A model generated the notes under the pieces. That model saw nothing but the letters and a program-made list of their open reading frames with translations. It searched no databases and was not told the origin of the DNA. A program made the position numbers and the translations under genes. Below, piece after piece: positions 1 to 8,930 of a stretch of DNA of 64,000 nucleotides. The first letter of the stretch is position 1. Each line of letters begins with the position of its first letter. This DNA is from Prorocentrum cordatum (taxonomy: Eukaryota > Sar > Dinophyceae > Prorocentrales > Prorocentraceae), in the NCBI GenBank assembly GCA_963575745.1, contig CAUYUJ010014610.1, positions 124,006 to 188,005 of the forward strand, written 5' to 3'.

Positions 1-1359
1 CAGCAGGGGCTCGATGTCCGTGACCTCCCCCACGGTCTTGGCGTCGGTCAGTTGGCGCCCCTGGTCCTCGGCGTCGATGTCGGGCTGGGGGTCGTTCTCC
101 TCGTCGCTGGGAGGTTCTTCCTCGAGGGGCGGGGGTGGCGCACGGGGCGGCCCTGGCACCACCCCCTCCTCCCTCGCCATCGGGCGGCCAACCTCCTTCG
201 CCACTGCTCCGTGGCTGGGGGGGGCGCCCGTGCTCCCGGGGTCGATACCTACCCCCGCGCCCTCCGTTGACCTCCGCAGGGCAAGCAGGCCTTCCTCTGA
301 GAGCGCGAACCCCGCCAGCACGTCCATGCCCCCTTTGATGTAGTCGAAGCTCGCGCGGAACTTCGCCACTCGCTTGGCGGCGTGGTCGATGGAGCCAGGG
401 CCCTTGTTCGCGCGCGCTGCGCGCGTCGCGGCCTCGTGCTCAGAGATGTTCTGCGTCGTCGCCACGCAGCGCGAGCACATGTGCAGCTTGTACTGCCCCT
501 CTTTGCCCTTCCTCAGCTCGGGGCATTGCTGATTGTACTCTTTGGCCTCCGCATAGCGGCGCATCTCCCCACAACTGAGCTCGTCCACGTTCTCCACCGC
601 CATGATCTTCCAGTCGTCCAGCTCCGCGCGCCTCCGACACCAGCCCAGGCGATGTGGCGGGGCCCAGTACGCACCCATGCAGTGGACGTAGCCCGCATCA
701 GCGTAGTCCTCCCCCGTCATCATCTCTGCGTCTTCGAGCGCGGCAGGTATGCCGTCGCTCGACTGGGGGGCCTGGCCGTAGACGGCTTTGTTGCTGCGTC
801 GGCGGCGGCGTTTACCTCCACGACCGTTGAGGGCGCCCGTGGTCGCAGCACTCGGGGCCTCACTGGCGGCCCCGTCGTCCACGGCGCGACCGTCGTCGGC
901 GGCGCTGCGCGCGCCTCGGCCGCCGCGGCCGCCCACAGCCTGCTCCCTCAGCTGAAGGCTGTGGAGCGCGAGGGTGAGCGCGTCCAGCCCACGGCGCTGC
1001 TCCGTGGCGAAGTTGGCATACGTGGCTGCCGCTGCCAGGGCGGCCGACGTCACTGGCACCACCGCCGATGCGGGCATCGCCGAGGCGCCATCAGAGGCGG
1101 CGGCACTGGGGGCGGCCCCCGTACCGCCGCCTCTTTCGGCGTCCTCGGCGGGGGTCGCTGATCCCGTGTGCAATGTCGGCGCCGTCCGAAAGGTCGCCGC
1201 CTCGGACATCACGTCGAACTCCTCGTCTTCGCTCTCCGACGCGCTTACCTGCTGGGCAGGGCGCTGCGTCGGCCTTGCTTTGGAAGTAGGTGCCTCTCCC
1301 GCGGCGCACGTCTTGGCATGCCAAGGCATCGGCGCAGGCTTCGAGAACCTGGGCGCCAT
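1..1359 (-). CDS. Partial hypothetical protein with Cys-rich segment
   Basis: An uninterrupted reading frame of 453 codons runs from an ATG at 1359 and leaves the window at position 1, so the C-terminus is missing. I do not recognise a family. Seen in order: an acidic stretch (SESEDEEFDV, about residue 40); Ala/Gly-rich low complexity (about 60-180); a basic KRRRRR run that could be a nuclear signal; then a better-folded segment with spaced cysteines at about 227, 241, 263, 279, 295 and 298, ending in MCSRC, which may bind zinc; then a Pro/Glu-rich acidic tail. The frame is open upstream of several Met codons; 1359 is the first ATG in a continuous frame. It lies 3' of LINE A on the same strand but 700 bp away, so it need not belong to it. 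It could be a host gene or the ORF1 of another retroelement. This is one of the few reading frames here with no visible lesion. Confidence 0.55.
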   Translation of the reverse strand, partial: MAPRFSKPAPMPWHAKTCAAGEAPTSKARPTQRPAQQVSASESEDEEFDVMSEAATFRTAPTLHTGSATPAEDAERGGGTGAAPSAAASDGASAMPASAVVPVTSAALAAAATYANFATEQRRGLDALTLALHSLQLREQAVGGRGGRGARSAADDGRAVDDGAASEAPSAATTGALNGRGGKRRRRRSNKAVYGQAPQSSDGIPAALEDAEMMTGEDYADAGYVHCMGAYWAPPHRLGWCRRRAELDDWKIMAVENVDELSCGEMRRYAEAKEYNQQCPELRKGKEGQYKLHMCSRCVATTQNISEHEAATRAARANKGPGSIDHAAKRVAKFRASFDYIKGGMDVLAGFALSEEGLLALRRSTEGAGVGIDPGSTGAPPSHGAVAKEVGRPMAREEGVVPGPPRAPPPPLEEEPPSDEENDPQPDIDAEDQGRQLTDAKTVGEVTDIEPLL

Positions 1360-2066
1360 CACTTGGTCGGGCGGATGGCACGGGAGGTGCAGCTCGAGAG
1401 AATGTGCGAGACAAGGCCTCACGAGCCAAACAGCTGCCGAGGAAAAGAGGCGATGGGGGGGAGGTTGTGCACCGAACCAAAATGGGGCGGCCGACTGCCA
1501 AGGCGGGGCAACGGTAAAACAGGAAGACTAAAGGCTGAATCCAACGGCTCCAGGTGCGTGGGGCCCGATCCTCGCGCTGGCGGAAAACGGCCTGACCCCC
1601 GTTCGGGGCCCTGGACGGGCAGGAGAAGGGAAGGGGGGGCGAGGAAACCACGTCGCGGGCGGGCGACAAAGCAGACGGCGGGCCGCCGACGGCCCCAGGG
1701 CCCGCGGGGCGGCCCCGATCTTTAACGCCTCTTGGCGCCTCTTTAGCCAGCGGCCTCGAACAGGTGCTATTGGTGGCATGAAGGCTCAGCCCCAGTGGGT
1801 TGCGGGAGCAGTCCAAGACAGATATTAAGAGCATCACAAGTGTGACATGGCGAGAGCAGAACATGCACAAGGCAGGGAGGCGACGCAACGTGGCGTGCAG
1901 AACGAACACGACAAAGCAAGAGCGCACTGCGCGCGCAACAAGGGAACTGAACAGCACCATGCACACTGCAGATGTGAATATGTTTACGACTGGCCAGGGC
2001 AGCAGGAAGGGGAGTGGGGAGGGGAGGGCCAGGGGGCGCACGCAAATGGGGTGGAGCCACAGCTAG
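1360..2066. other. Intergenic, no gene recognised
   Basis: This lies between the 5' end of the partial gene (1359) and the stop of LINE A (2067). Long reading frames exist on both strands because of high GC, but they show no domain or motif. On the minus strand, TTTGGCTC at about 1426-1433 resembles part of the spliced leader, 65 nt upstream of the ATG at 1359. The match is too weak to annotate. Confidence 0.5.
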
Positions 2067-3419
2067 TCAAGACCGAACGCTCGGGGCGGCCCCTGCATCC
2101 AGTCCCGCTGCGTCATCCGTCGCCAGGGCGACCTGCTCCGCGATTTGGCGCTGCAGGGCGTTGGCCACTGCCGAGCGCAGGGATGAACGTGCCGCTGGCC
2201 GTTCGGCCTCAGGCAATTCCCCCACGGCACGGCGCAGCCACGTCTCAGCCTCTGCGCCCCAGCGACCATTGACATCGAGGACAAAGGGCACCAGGCCAGA
2301 CAATGGGTACCTACGGTGCTTCACTTTCTCTCTGCGCTGCAGGGCCGCCTGGCGTGGCCGCCCCGTCTGGGCCACAGCCACCTCGTCCACCAAGCTGATG
2401 TCGAGGCAAACTCGACCATGGATGCCTCGATGGTAGACCACGTCCAGTGTGGCCGCTCCTTGTTCTTCCGTGTGCCACTCTGGGATGACTTGCTCCACCA
2501 GGGCGTGGTGGCCCACCCCGCGCAACCAGAGCGCCACGGCGTCTCGGATGGCATTGCGGCGGCGCGGCGGGCCGCCTCCCTTGGGACAGTTGAGCGCATG
2601 AACGCCGCGGGCGTCCACCGTGCGGCCGCGCGTCGGGCCGTGCTGCGCCATCGCGCGGGTGGGCGCTGCTGGTCGTTTCAGGCACGTGCACTCGGTCTGC
2701 AGCAGCGGCAGATGCATGCGCCTCTTGGCCGCAATGCAGAACGCGTGGTCGGCGAGGGGCGAGACCTCCTCGAAGTTATCCAACCAGGCGCCCGCTGAGC
2801 TGCCCGAGGCACTGTGCACCGCCGCCGCCGCCGTCACTGGCAGCGCGGCCATGAACGTCTTGGTGGCGTGATCCCGCACGTGCGGGGCGTACGTCTTCTG
2901 GCCCTTGCCCTTCCGCCCCTCCAGAAGGCCCTGCCAGCGGTCACTCTGGGGGCGACGGCCTCCTGCCAGCCGTCCCTGCCCCTCGTCTGCTGCCGAGAGG
3001 GCACGGCCAAGGCCTGGCCACCTCCGAAAGAGGCCGATCGTTGTCGTCTCTCGGAGCTCCTGGGCAGCCGCGTGGATCACAGTTTCCCAGGGCGCCAGGA
3101 GGGCAGCGGGGCCGCGCTGTTCGGCGCTGCCACAGCCCAGGCCCCCGTCGCTGACCTTCGTGAAGATCTGCTCACGGGGGGCAGCCGTGACCCCCAGGAG
3201 GGCGCTGGCGAAGGCGACCATTCCATCGTCCACCCTGCGGCCCCACGCCGCCGTGAGCGGGAGCGCCCGCTGGATGTGATCGCAGGCGCCTCTCGACCAG
3301 ATCCGCATCAACTGGAATGCATCAAAGGCCGAGAGCCCACGCCTGCGTAGTGTCAGGAGCTCTCGGAAGTAGCGGTCCGGCTTCTGGAGGAAGGCCTCGC
3401 CGCAGGGGAGCGGCCCCCC
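2067..3419 (-). CDS. LINE A C-terminal domain: CCHC plus restriction-like endonuclease
   Basis: This continues the RT after the frame break at the C6 run. The first part (LTLRRRGLSAFDAFQLM onward) is an RT thumb-like helical region. Next come CTC and HALNC, a degenerate CCHC knuckle. Downstream are RNAIRDAVALWL, VIPEWH, TLDVVYHRG, GRVCLDISLVDE and EKVKHRRY. The two Asp-bearing strands, DVV and DIS, followed by a KxxxY helix resemble the PD-(D/E)XK nuclease at the C-terminus of R2-clade LINEs, which nicks the target DNA. A WG-E (GRWGAEAETWL) segment and an Ala-rich tail end the protein at a TAG at 2067-2069. Family assignment is by motif order only. Confidence 0.65.
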   Translation of the reverse strand, partial: GGPLPCGEAFLQKPDRYFRELLTLRRRGLSAFDAFQLMRIWSRGACDHIQRALPLTAAWGRRVDDGMVAFASALLGVTAAPREQIFTKVSDGGLGCGSAEQRGPAALLAPWETVIHAAAQELRETTTIGLFRRWPGLGRALSAADEGQGRLAGGRRPQSDRWQGLLEGRKGKGQKTYAPHVRDHATKTFMAALPVTAAAAVHSASGSSAGAWLDNFEEVSPLADHAFCIAAKRRMHLPLLQTECTCLKRPAAPTRAMAQHGPTRGRTVDARGVHALNCPKGGGPPRRRNAIRDAVALWLRGVGHHALVEQVIPEWHTEEQGAATLDVVYHRGIHGRVCLDISLVDEVAVAQTGRPRQAALQRREKVKHRRYPLSGLVPFVLDVNGRWGAEAETWLRRAVGELPEAERPAARSSLRSAVANALQRQIAEQVALATDDAAGLDAGAAPSVRS

Positions 3420-4633
3420 TCGTCGAGATCCTCTGGGACGGCGAAGTCCGTGAGCGGGGCGTCCCTCCAGTCGGTGTCCACGCCGTGGTTCGCGTAGGCC
3501 AGGGTGGGCCCCGCCGCCTTGAGCTTCTGGACGCGGTACTGGGCGTGCTCCGCAAACTCCGGCGGCAAGACAGCTTGGGGATCTGGGGGCCAGATCTGGG
3601 CCATGGACATCTTCAGCTTCATCCCGTGGGCCTCGACGCGGGCTCGCCAGGCATCCAAGCCGCGGAACACAGCGGCCGCGGCGCCCACGAAGTACGCGTC
3701 GTCCAGGAAGGCCTGGCAGTCCCCTTCCGTGCCCACCGCGCACACGGCCATGCGACCGATGCTGAGAACATCCGCGGTGCCGACCGCGTAAAAGCCTGGA
3801 CTCATCGGGCAGCCCTGGTCGAGGCCACGGATCTGGTCGACCAGCTGGGTGGGTTGTGACCCGCCCCCCGCCGCGCGTCGCGTGCGAGCAGGGAGCCAGG
3901 CTTCCGCCAGCGGGGCCAGAGCGGGCACCTTGGTGCGCACAGCCTCCTTCACCAGGTCGCGGGGGATGTTGCTGAACGCGTCCCCGAGGTCCACCGCCAC
4001 CACCCACTTGCCTGGGCTCGAGTTAGCCATCGTGCATAGGCGTCGATGGAGGGCACCACACCCGTCCTTGGCGAGGCCGAACTGTTGGTCCCCAACCGCC
4101 GTCCGCATGTCTTTGTGGTGGACCTTGGCAGCGCTGCGGCCCACCATGCGGCGGGTGACGTTTCCACAGCCCAGGACTCGCACATCCCCAGGGGTTGCCT
4201 TGGGGATGCCCGTGAGGCGCGCCGCCGTCAGGGCGGCTAGCGCCTCGGGAGGGAGGTCGCCGATGGCCAGGCGTGCCAGCGTGTTGGCCACCGCCTCTGC
4301 CCTATCCTCGTCGTACTTGAGCGGGGCCCAGTGCTCGTAGCGCCCTCCTCCAGGCCCCGCCCCTCCGCGGCGGGGGAAGCGGCCAAACTGACGTTTGAGG
4401 TGGTTGGCCACGCGGCGATGGAGCTCTGCTGCACCGTCGAGCTCGTGGGGGGCCGTCGCTGGCGGCATCGCCACGTCGGCCCCCGCCACTGCGGGCCCTC
4501 TCCCTGGCCCATGCGGGGCGGCCCCAGTGCCAGGGAGGGGGCCCCATTCGCCTGGGCGAGGCGCCGCAGGCTGTTGGGCGGTGCTGAACTTCCTCACCAC
4601 CGCCACTGCATCCGCCATGTCCCCCTCTTCCAC
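3353..4633 (-). CDS. LINE A reverse transcriptase (frameshifted)
   Basis: The frame of 426 codons carries RT motif A (VVAVDLGDAF, about residues 211-220), motif B (LDQGCPMSPG, about 271-280) and motif C (AFLDDAYFVG, about 308-317), with both catalytic aspartates of the FxDD box present. This protein would copy element RNA into DNA at the nicked target site. It overlaps the upstream ORF by 40 nt in a different frame, so it is reached by frameshifting or by a mutation. The last 20 or so codons (after DLDEGG) are out of phase: the natural continuation (PLPCGEAFLQKPDRYFREL) is in another frame, entered at the C6 run 3414-3419. The Met shown as start is probably internal to a longer polyprotein. 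Confidence 0.8.
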   Translation of the reverse strand: MEEGDMADAVAVVRKFSTAQQPAAPRPGEWGPLPGTGAAPHGPGRGPAVAGADVAMPPATAPHELDGAAELHRRVANHLKRQFGRFPRRGGAGPGGGRYEHWAPLKYDEDRAEAVANTLARLAIGDLPPEALAALTAARLTGIPKATPGDVRVLGCGNVTRRMVGRSAAKVHHKDMRTAVGDQQFGLAKDGCGALHRRLCTMANSSPGKWVVAVDLGDAFSNIPRDLVKEAVRTKVPALAPLAEAWLPARTRRAAGGGSQPTQLVDQIRGLDQGCPMSPGFYAVGTADVLSIGRMAVCAVGTEGDCQAFLDDAYFVGAAAAVFRGLDAWRARVEAHGMKLKMSMAQIWPPDPQAVLPPEFAEHAQYRVQKLKAAGPTLAYANHGVDTDWRDAPLTDFAVPEDLDEGGRSPAARPSSRSRTATSESS

Positions 4634-5874
4634 ACTGCCGCTGCCGCCCGAGACATCTCTCTAGCTCGTGCGAGCTCGGTGGCACGGTGTACACGGGCTG
4701 CGACATGATCCTCGCGGCCCTTCGCGGTGACCGCGGTGCGCGCCTGGTCCTCCATGGAAAGCCAGGCGACGTCCCACTGGCCGCCCTGAATCCACCGTAA
4801 GCGCTCCTGGAGGCGCTCACGCCGTGTCGTCGGGGTTGGGATCGCATGTTCGCTGAACAGCAGCCCGTCCAACGAGAGGAACACCTTCCACAGCCTCGTC
4901 AGCGCGCCCGACGCCTGAGCATCGTTGCCCTGGCGGGCCTGCTCGATCGCCAAACACAGCCGCACCTTCACGTGGCTGACGGCGGCCGCCATGCTGTCGG
5001 GGATCATGGCCGCGGTGGGCGCACCTTGCAGCAAGATGCGGTCCCACCCGGTGGCACCCCACCAGTCCAGATTGACAAAGCCAACCTCGGGGTACGCGTC
5101 CTCGTTCGTCACCTGGTCGTCCAGGTAGTCGTCGTAGACGCCTGCTTCAGGTTCGCCATCATCGTCAGCTTCCGCAGGAGCGTCGAGTCGCGGTTGCAGG
5201 ATGTCCGCCGTGGTCGGCGCCGCTGCCTCGGCCGCCCCCAGGGGAGTCCCCCGTGAGCCTGGGCCATGCGCCCCTGGCGCGGCGGCGGCAGGGAGCCTCG
5301 GGGCTGCCCCAGTGCTCCCTGCCGCGCCATCTCCCTGGGAGGGAGGAGTGGGGGCCTGGCCTTCGACTGTTTCCAGCAGGGGCAAGGTGGGACCCCCTCG
5401 GGCCTCCAGGGCTGCCGCGAGGCGTTCCCTGTCGCCCTCGGGGAGCAGGGTGAAGCCCACCATCGCCGTCGCTGGTGGTAGGGGGCCATCGACGCAGGCC
5501 ATGTGGAACCACTTTCTGCCCGCGTGAGCCTGGGACCCCGCGGGTGGCGTCGCGGCGCCTGCCACGCGCCATTCGCCCGCCTCGAAGCCTCCCATGCAGC
5601 GGGTGCAGCGGGCCTTCTTGCCGCGAGCCGCCTGGGCGCTGACGCGCCAACGGGTGATCCGCCCACCCGTCATGCGGCGCCGCCGCTGTGCTGGCTGGCC
5701 CTCGCTGTCCCGCATGTGGACGTCGGCAGCGGAGGCGCACGGGGCGGCCCCAGCACCTCCGCTGCCTCCCGCAGCTGCCAGCACACCGCCTTCACCTCGG
5801 GCCGCCGCGGCGTTACTCCCAGCCACTCGAGCCCCTGCACCTGCGTCCGCAGCGCCGCCAGCGGCCGCCGCCAT
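4594..5874 (-). CDS. LINE A ORF1 with C2HC (PARP-like) zinc finger
   Basis: The frame is open from 5985, but that start would be GTG; the first ATG is at 5874-5872 (GRPGMAAAAGG context), which I prefer. The N-terminus is Ala/Gly-rich low complexity. Then comes KARCTRCMGGF (CxxC) followed about 35 residues later by KWFHMACVDG (HxxC), the C2HC spacing seen in PARP-type fingers. A Pro/Ala-rich linker, an acidic patch (DAPAEADDDGEPEAG) and a helical C-terminal third follow. The stop overlaps the RT frame by 40 nt. Zinc-finger ORFs ahead of RT are known in non-LTR elements and usually bind nucleic acid; that role here is inference. Confidence 0.6.
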   Translation of the reverse strand: MAAAAGGAADAGAGARVAGSNAAAARGEGGVLAAAGGSGGAGAAPCASAADVHMRDSEGQPAQRRRRMTGGRITRWRVSAQAARGKKARCTRCMGGFEAGEWRVAGAATPPAGSQAHAGRKWFHMACVDGPLPPATAMVGFTLLPEGDRERLAAALEARGGPTLPLLETVEGQAPTPPSQGDGAAGSTGAAPRLPAAAAPGAHGPGSRGTPLGAAEAAAPTTADILQPRLDAPAEADDDGEPEAGVYDDYLDDQVTNEDAYPEVGFVNLDWWGATGWDRILLQGAPTAAMIPDSMAAAVSHVKVRLCLAIEQARQGNDAQASGALTRLWKVFLSLDGLLFSEHAIPTPTTRRERLQERLRWIQGGQWDVAWLSMEDQARTAVTAKGREDHVAARVHRATELARAREMSRAAAAVWKRGTWRMQWRW

Positions 5875-6023
5875 CCCAGGACGCCCCTTCAGGGCAAGGA
5901 AGAGTGTTCGTAACAGTGAGGGCGCGAGAAAAGGAAGGGTGACTGTCACGCGCGGCTTGAGGGCAGCAGTAGCCCCCCCGCCCACAGGCTCCCCAGGGCC
6001 TTAGGGGGACTACTAATATTATC

Positions 6024-6355
<332 letters not shown>

Positions 6356-7032
6356 GTCTACGACTACTATTATTCGATCACCGCGATGACGACAACCGCG
6401 ACGACCACCACCACGACCATTGCGACAACATCGACCGACACGACCACGATCACCGCCAGCCCGATGACCACTGACATTGCCACCGCCACGACCATTCCGA
6501 CGACAACGACTATCACCACCACAGCAACCGCGACCGTGGCGACCGCGACGCCCTCCACCACGGCCATGACCAGAGCGCCCGCCAGCTACAGCGACCATTG
6601 CGATGACCGCCGCCTCCACGACTGCCGCTTGCCCGTCGCCCCACCCATTGCCGCTTGCCCATCGCCGTCCCCCCTCGGCCGCCCCCATCCCTTCCCCGTC
6701 CGCTGCCAGGCCGCCCTTTGCAGCAGCGCGCGCTTCTCGTCCCCCCCCCCCCCCTTCTCCTCTCCCCCTTCCTTTTCCTCCTCCACTCCTTCCTGCTCCC
6801 GAGCCGGTCTGGATCAGGAATCGGTGTTGTCGGCCAATTAGTTCGGTGTTCAGGCCGAGGGACCTGACCCCGCAATCTCCCAGGGGGGGGCGTGCAGGGG
6901 CATCTTCGTGTTTCCCGCGCCGCAGCATGAGGCCGCATCCCAATGTCTTCCACGGCGCCAAGAAACCGATGTAGGGATGTCCATCGCGCGGGCGCAACTC
7001 CATTTTCGCGTCCCGCATCGAGCGTCTGTTCG
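6356..7032. other. Degenerate GAC/ACC-rich tract, then no gene recognised
   Basis: 6356-6560 is an imperfect ACGACC/ACCACC/ATGAC trinucleotide tract flanking the (ACT)n microsatellite. From 6570 to 7032 the sequence becomes C-rich and then ordinary; reading frames exist on both strands but none shows a domain. Confidence 0.6.
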
Positions 7033-7048
7033 AAAAAAAAAAAAAAAA
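7033..7048. repeat. Poly-A run (A16)
   Basis: Sixteen consecutive A within GC-rich DNA. It could mark the tail of an old retroposed transcript or be a homopolymer expansion. No matching target duplication was seen. Confidence 0.9.
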
Positions 7049-7391
7049 CGGCCCCGCTGAGCATGATCGACCGCGTCAAAAAGAAGGCCGCGGAGGTCCA
7101 GACTACGCCCAAATGTGCGCCGTCTCGCTCGTTAGGCGGTGCATGGGCTCATGGTCCTCCAATTGATCGTGCCCCTTCTGTTGCGCGCCAGTCCGGCCAG
7201 CTTCAGCAGCGCATTGAGCTCTTTTGGCCGAGCGGCTCGGCAGCCCAGGGGTCGCGTGACTACCGCGAGCGGCTTCTCCCAGGCGCAGCAGACGGGGGCG
7301 CAGATGATGTGGCAGACGAGGCTGGCCGAGTTTTGCTGGGCAGTATCAAAGCCTCGGAAATCGCCATTCAAGGGATGCAACATGATGACCG

Positions 7392-7995
7392 GTCCCCTAC
7401 CGCCATCAGGGAGCCAATGAAAAAGGAGTTGGCCGATGCGCGAAGGAGCTCAACAGCGCCGAGCCCTCGACGTCTCGACGCGCAGCTCTGGGGCGCACGC
7501 TGCAGCGCCCCAGCGCCGAGCTCGAGCGCCTCGACGAGGACATCCGGCGGGCCCCCGCCGAGGCTGCGAACGAGGAGCTGCAGTCGACGCAGGAGACGGC
7601 TTGTCTGGCGCGCGTGGAGTTCGAGGCCACGAATCTGGAGCCCCAGACCTGTTCGACCAAGGTCCACGACTTCCACAGTTGCGCCCGCGCAGGGCGGGAA
7701 CGCCGCCAAGGGCGACCCCGGGATTCAGCGGCTCATGGCCACGCCGCAAGTCGAGGAGTACCAGGCGCATTCGAGGCATGGCGCAAGGAACGGGCCGCCC
7801 GAGCCCCCGCCCCCCCCTGGCGCGGTCCCTGGCGCAGCTGCCCCTGCAGGGCCCAGCGCTGCCGTGAATGGGCCGGCCCCGATGGATTTCCACAGTTGGG
7901 GGGAAATTTGCAGATGGGGGCGTCGATCAGCTCATCGACACTGCCGGGGCGGACAGCGATCTCGCGCTTACTTTGCCAGACCTCATGGCACAGCA
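7392..7995 (+). pseudogene. Possible decayed ORF with coiled-coil-like segment
   Basis: Frames switch several times. One stretch (about 7504-7640) reads as a charged, heptad-like helix (AELERLDEDIRRAPAEAANE followed by LQSTQETACLARVEFEATNL). It is preceded in another frame by MKKELADA and followed by RLMATPQVEEYQAH and a Pro/Ala-rich stretch. This looks like a broken coiled-coil protein, perhaps the ORF1 of a retroelement, but no family is recognisable. It could also be chance open frame in GC-rich DNA. It is the only possible plus-strand coding signal in the left half of the window. Confidence 0.25.
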
Positions 7996-8084
7996 GGAAT
8001 CCTGAAATCTCCGCGGGGGTGTAGATCAGGGAAGTTTAGATCAGTAACATGCTTTCCATTCGGAATGGTTGATGATGAATAATC

Positions 8085-8280
8085 GAAACGCGTGTGGTCA
8101 TCCATCCGCCCGTTCGTCCATCTACCCATCCATCAATTGCATGTGCGCCGCCGCCGGATTCCGCCCATCCACCCGCCCGCCCATCCGACCACCCACCCGC
8201 CCAAGCATCCTTCCAGCAACAATATGTATTGTCTCTCCTTTCACCCATGCTTCAATCCTGCCTTTCTTCCATCCTGCCGC
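8085..8280. repeat. Degenerate (CATC/CCGC)n tetranucleotide tract
   Basis: Dense CATCC, ACCC and GCCC units (for example CCATCTACCCATCCATCAA and CCATCCACCCGCCCGCCCAT), giving His/Pro-rich false reading frames. Confidence 0.7.
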
Positions 8281-8518
8281 TGCCACTTTGGCTGCGGCAA
8301 TGCCTTCTTGGCCCATCGTGCCTTCTTTCAGCCATCCTGCCTTTGCCTTGTCCTGCCAGGGCGAGAGTGGCGCCGGCCTCCTCGGAGATGTGGGCGCCGC
8401 CTCAGAATCGGGCGCCCCCCCATATGGCAGCCTGCCCCGCGGCGACAGGCCCCGCGGCAGCAGTTCCTGCGGCAGCAAGAGCAGCAACCCGAGCAGGACA
8501 AGAGGCGCGTCCACGGCG

Positions 8519-8745
8519 CTGGCGCGAGGGTCGACGACGTCGACGACGACCGCGACGTCGACGGCCGCGACGACGGCGACGACGACGACGCCCACCGCGA
8601 CGACGACGACGACGACAGGACAAGAAGCTCGCCCTCGGCGCCGGTGCGAGTTTCGACGGCGGCGACGACGGCCACGGCGACGACGACGACGGCGACGGCC
8701 GCGACGGCGACGATGACGACGATGACGACGTCGACGACGAAGGTC
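8519..8745. repeat. (GAC)n-rich trinucleotide tract
   Basis: CGACGACGAC repeats interspersed with GGC and GTC units, interrupted at about 8620-8660. The reading frames give poly-Asp, poly-Thr or poly-Arg and are not proteins. Confidence 0.85.
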
Positions 8746-8795
8746 ACGACTGGCTCCATCCCGCTTTTCGAGCTGCCCCAGGTTCGTCCGTCGCA

Positions 8796-8827
8796 GGACG
8801 CCGTACCCTTGCAAGGGTACGGCGTCC
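8796..8827. repeat. Perfect 32-bp palindrome
   Basis: The left arm (8796-8811, GGACGCCGTACCCTTG) is followed immediately by its exact reverse complement (8812-8827), with no spacer. The flanking bases do not extend the symmetry. Confidence 0.97.
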
Positions 8828-8903
8828 AAGCACGCGCTGGCCGGGACTGCCACGGCGAGACGACTGAAGTCTTCAATTTCGGTCGACTTCCATTTTAGAT
8901 CTG

Positions 8904-8924
8904 CCCCCCCCCCCCCCCCCCCCC
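8904..8924. repeat. Poly-C run (C21)
   Basis: Exactly 21 consecutive C. Two poly-G runs elsewhere (36759-36779 and 44886-44906) have the same length. Confidence 0.95.
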
Positions 8925-8930
8925 TACTCG

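Larger units (their letters stand above)
2067..5874 (-). mobile_element. LINE A: non-LTR retrotransposon with R2-like endonuclease
   Basis: About 3.8 kb of minus-strand coding sequence in three overlapping frames: an N-terminal zinc-finger ORF, an RT frame, and a C-terminal frame with a CCHC knuckle and a PD-(D/E)XK-like region. RT followed by a C-terminal CCHC and restriction-like endonuclease is the order known for R2-clade elements. This sets it apart from LINE B and LINE C, which carry an upstream APE-type nuclease. Frame breaks lie at the ORF1/RT overlap (4594-4633) and at a six-C run (3414-3419), so this copy is either decayed or carries homopolymer sequencing errors. No poly-A tail or target duplication was seen at either end. 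Confidence 0.8.

Noticed and set aside
1238-1250. CAGGTAAG on the minus strand as a splice donor
   Set aside because: The reading frame is open through the site, so an intron is not required.
1424-1446. Possible spliced-leader relic upstream of the partial gene (TTTGGCTC core)
   Set aside because: Only about 14 of 21 positions match, and two gaps are needed; position and strand are suggestive but not enough.
8278-8298. CCGCTGCCACTTTGGCTGCGG resembles the spliced leader (15/21)
   Set aside because: There is no coding frame downstream that would make it a retrogene leader, and the region is low complexity.
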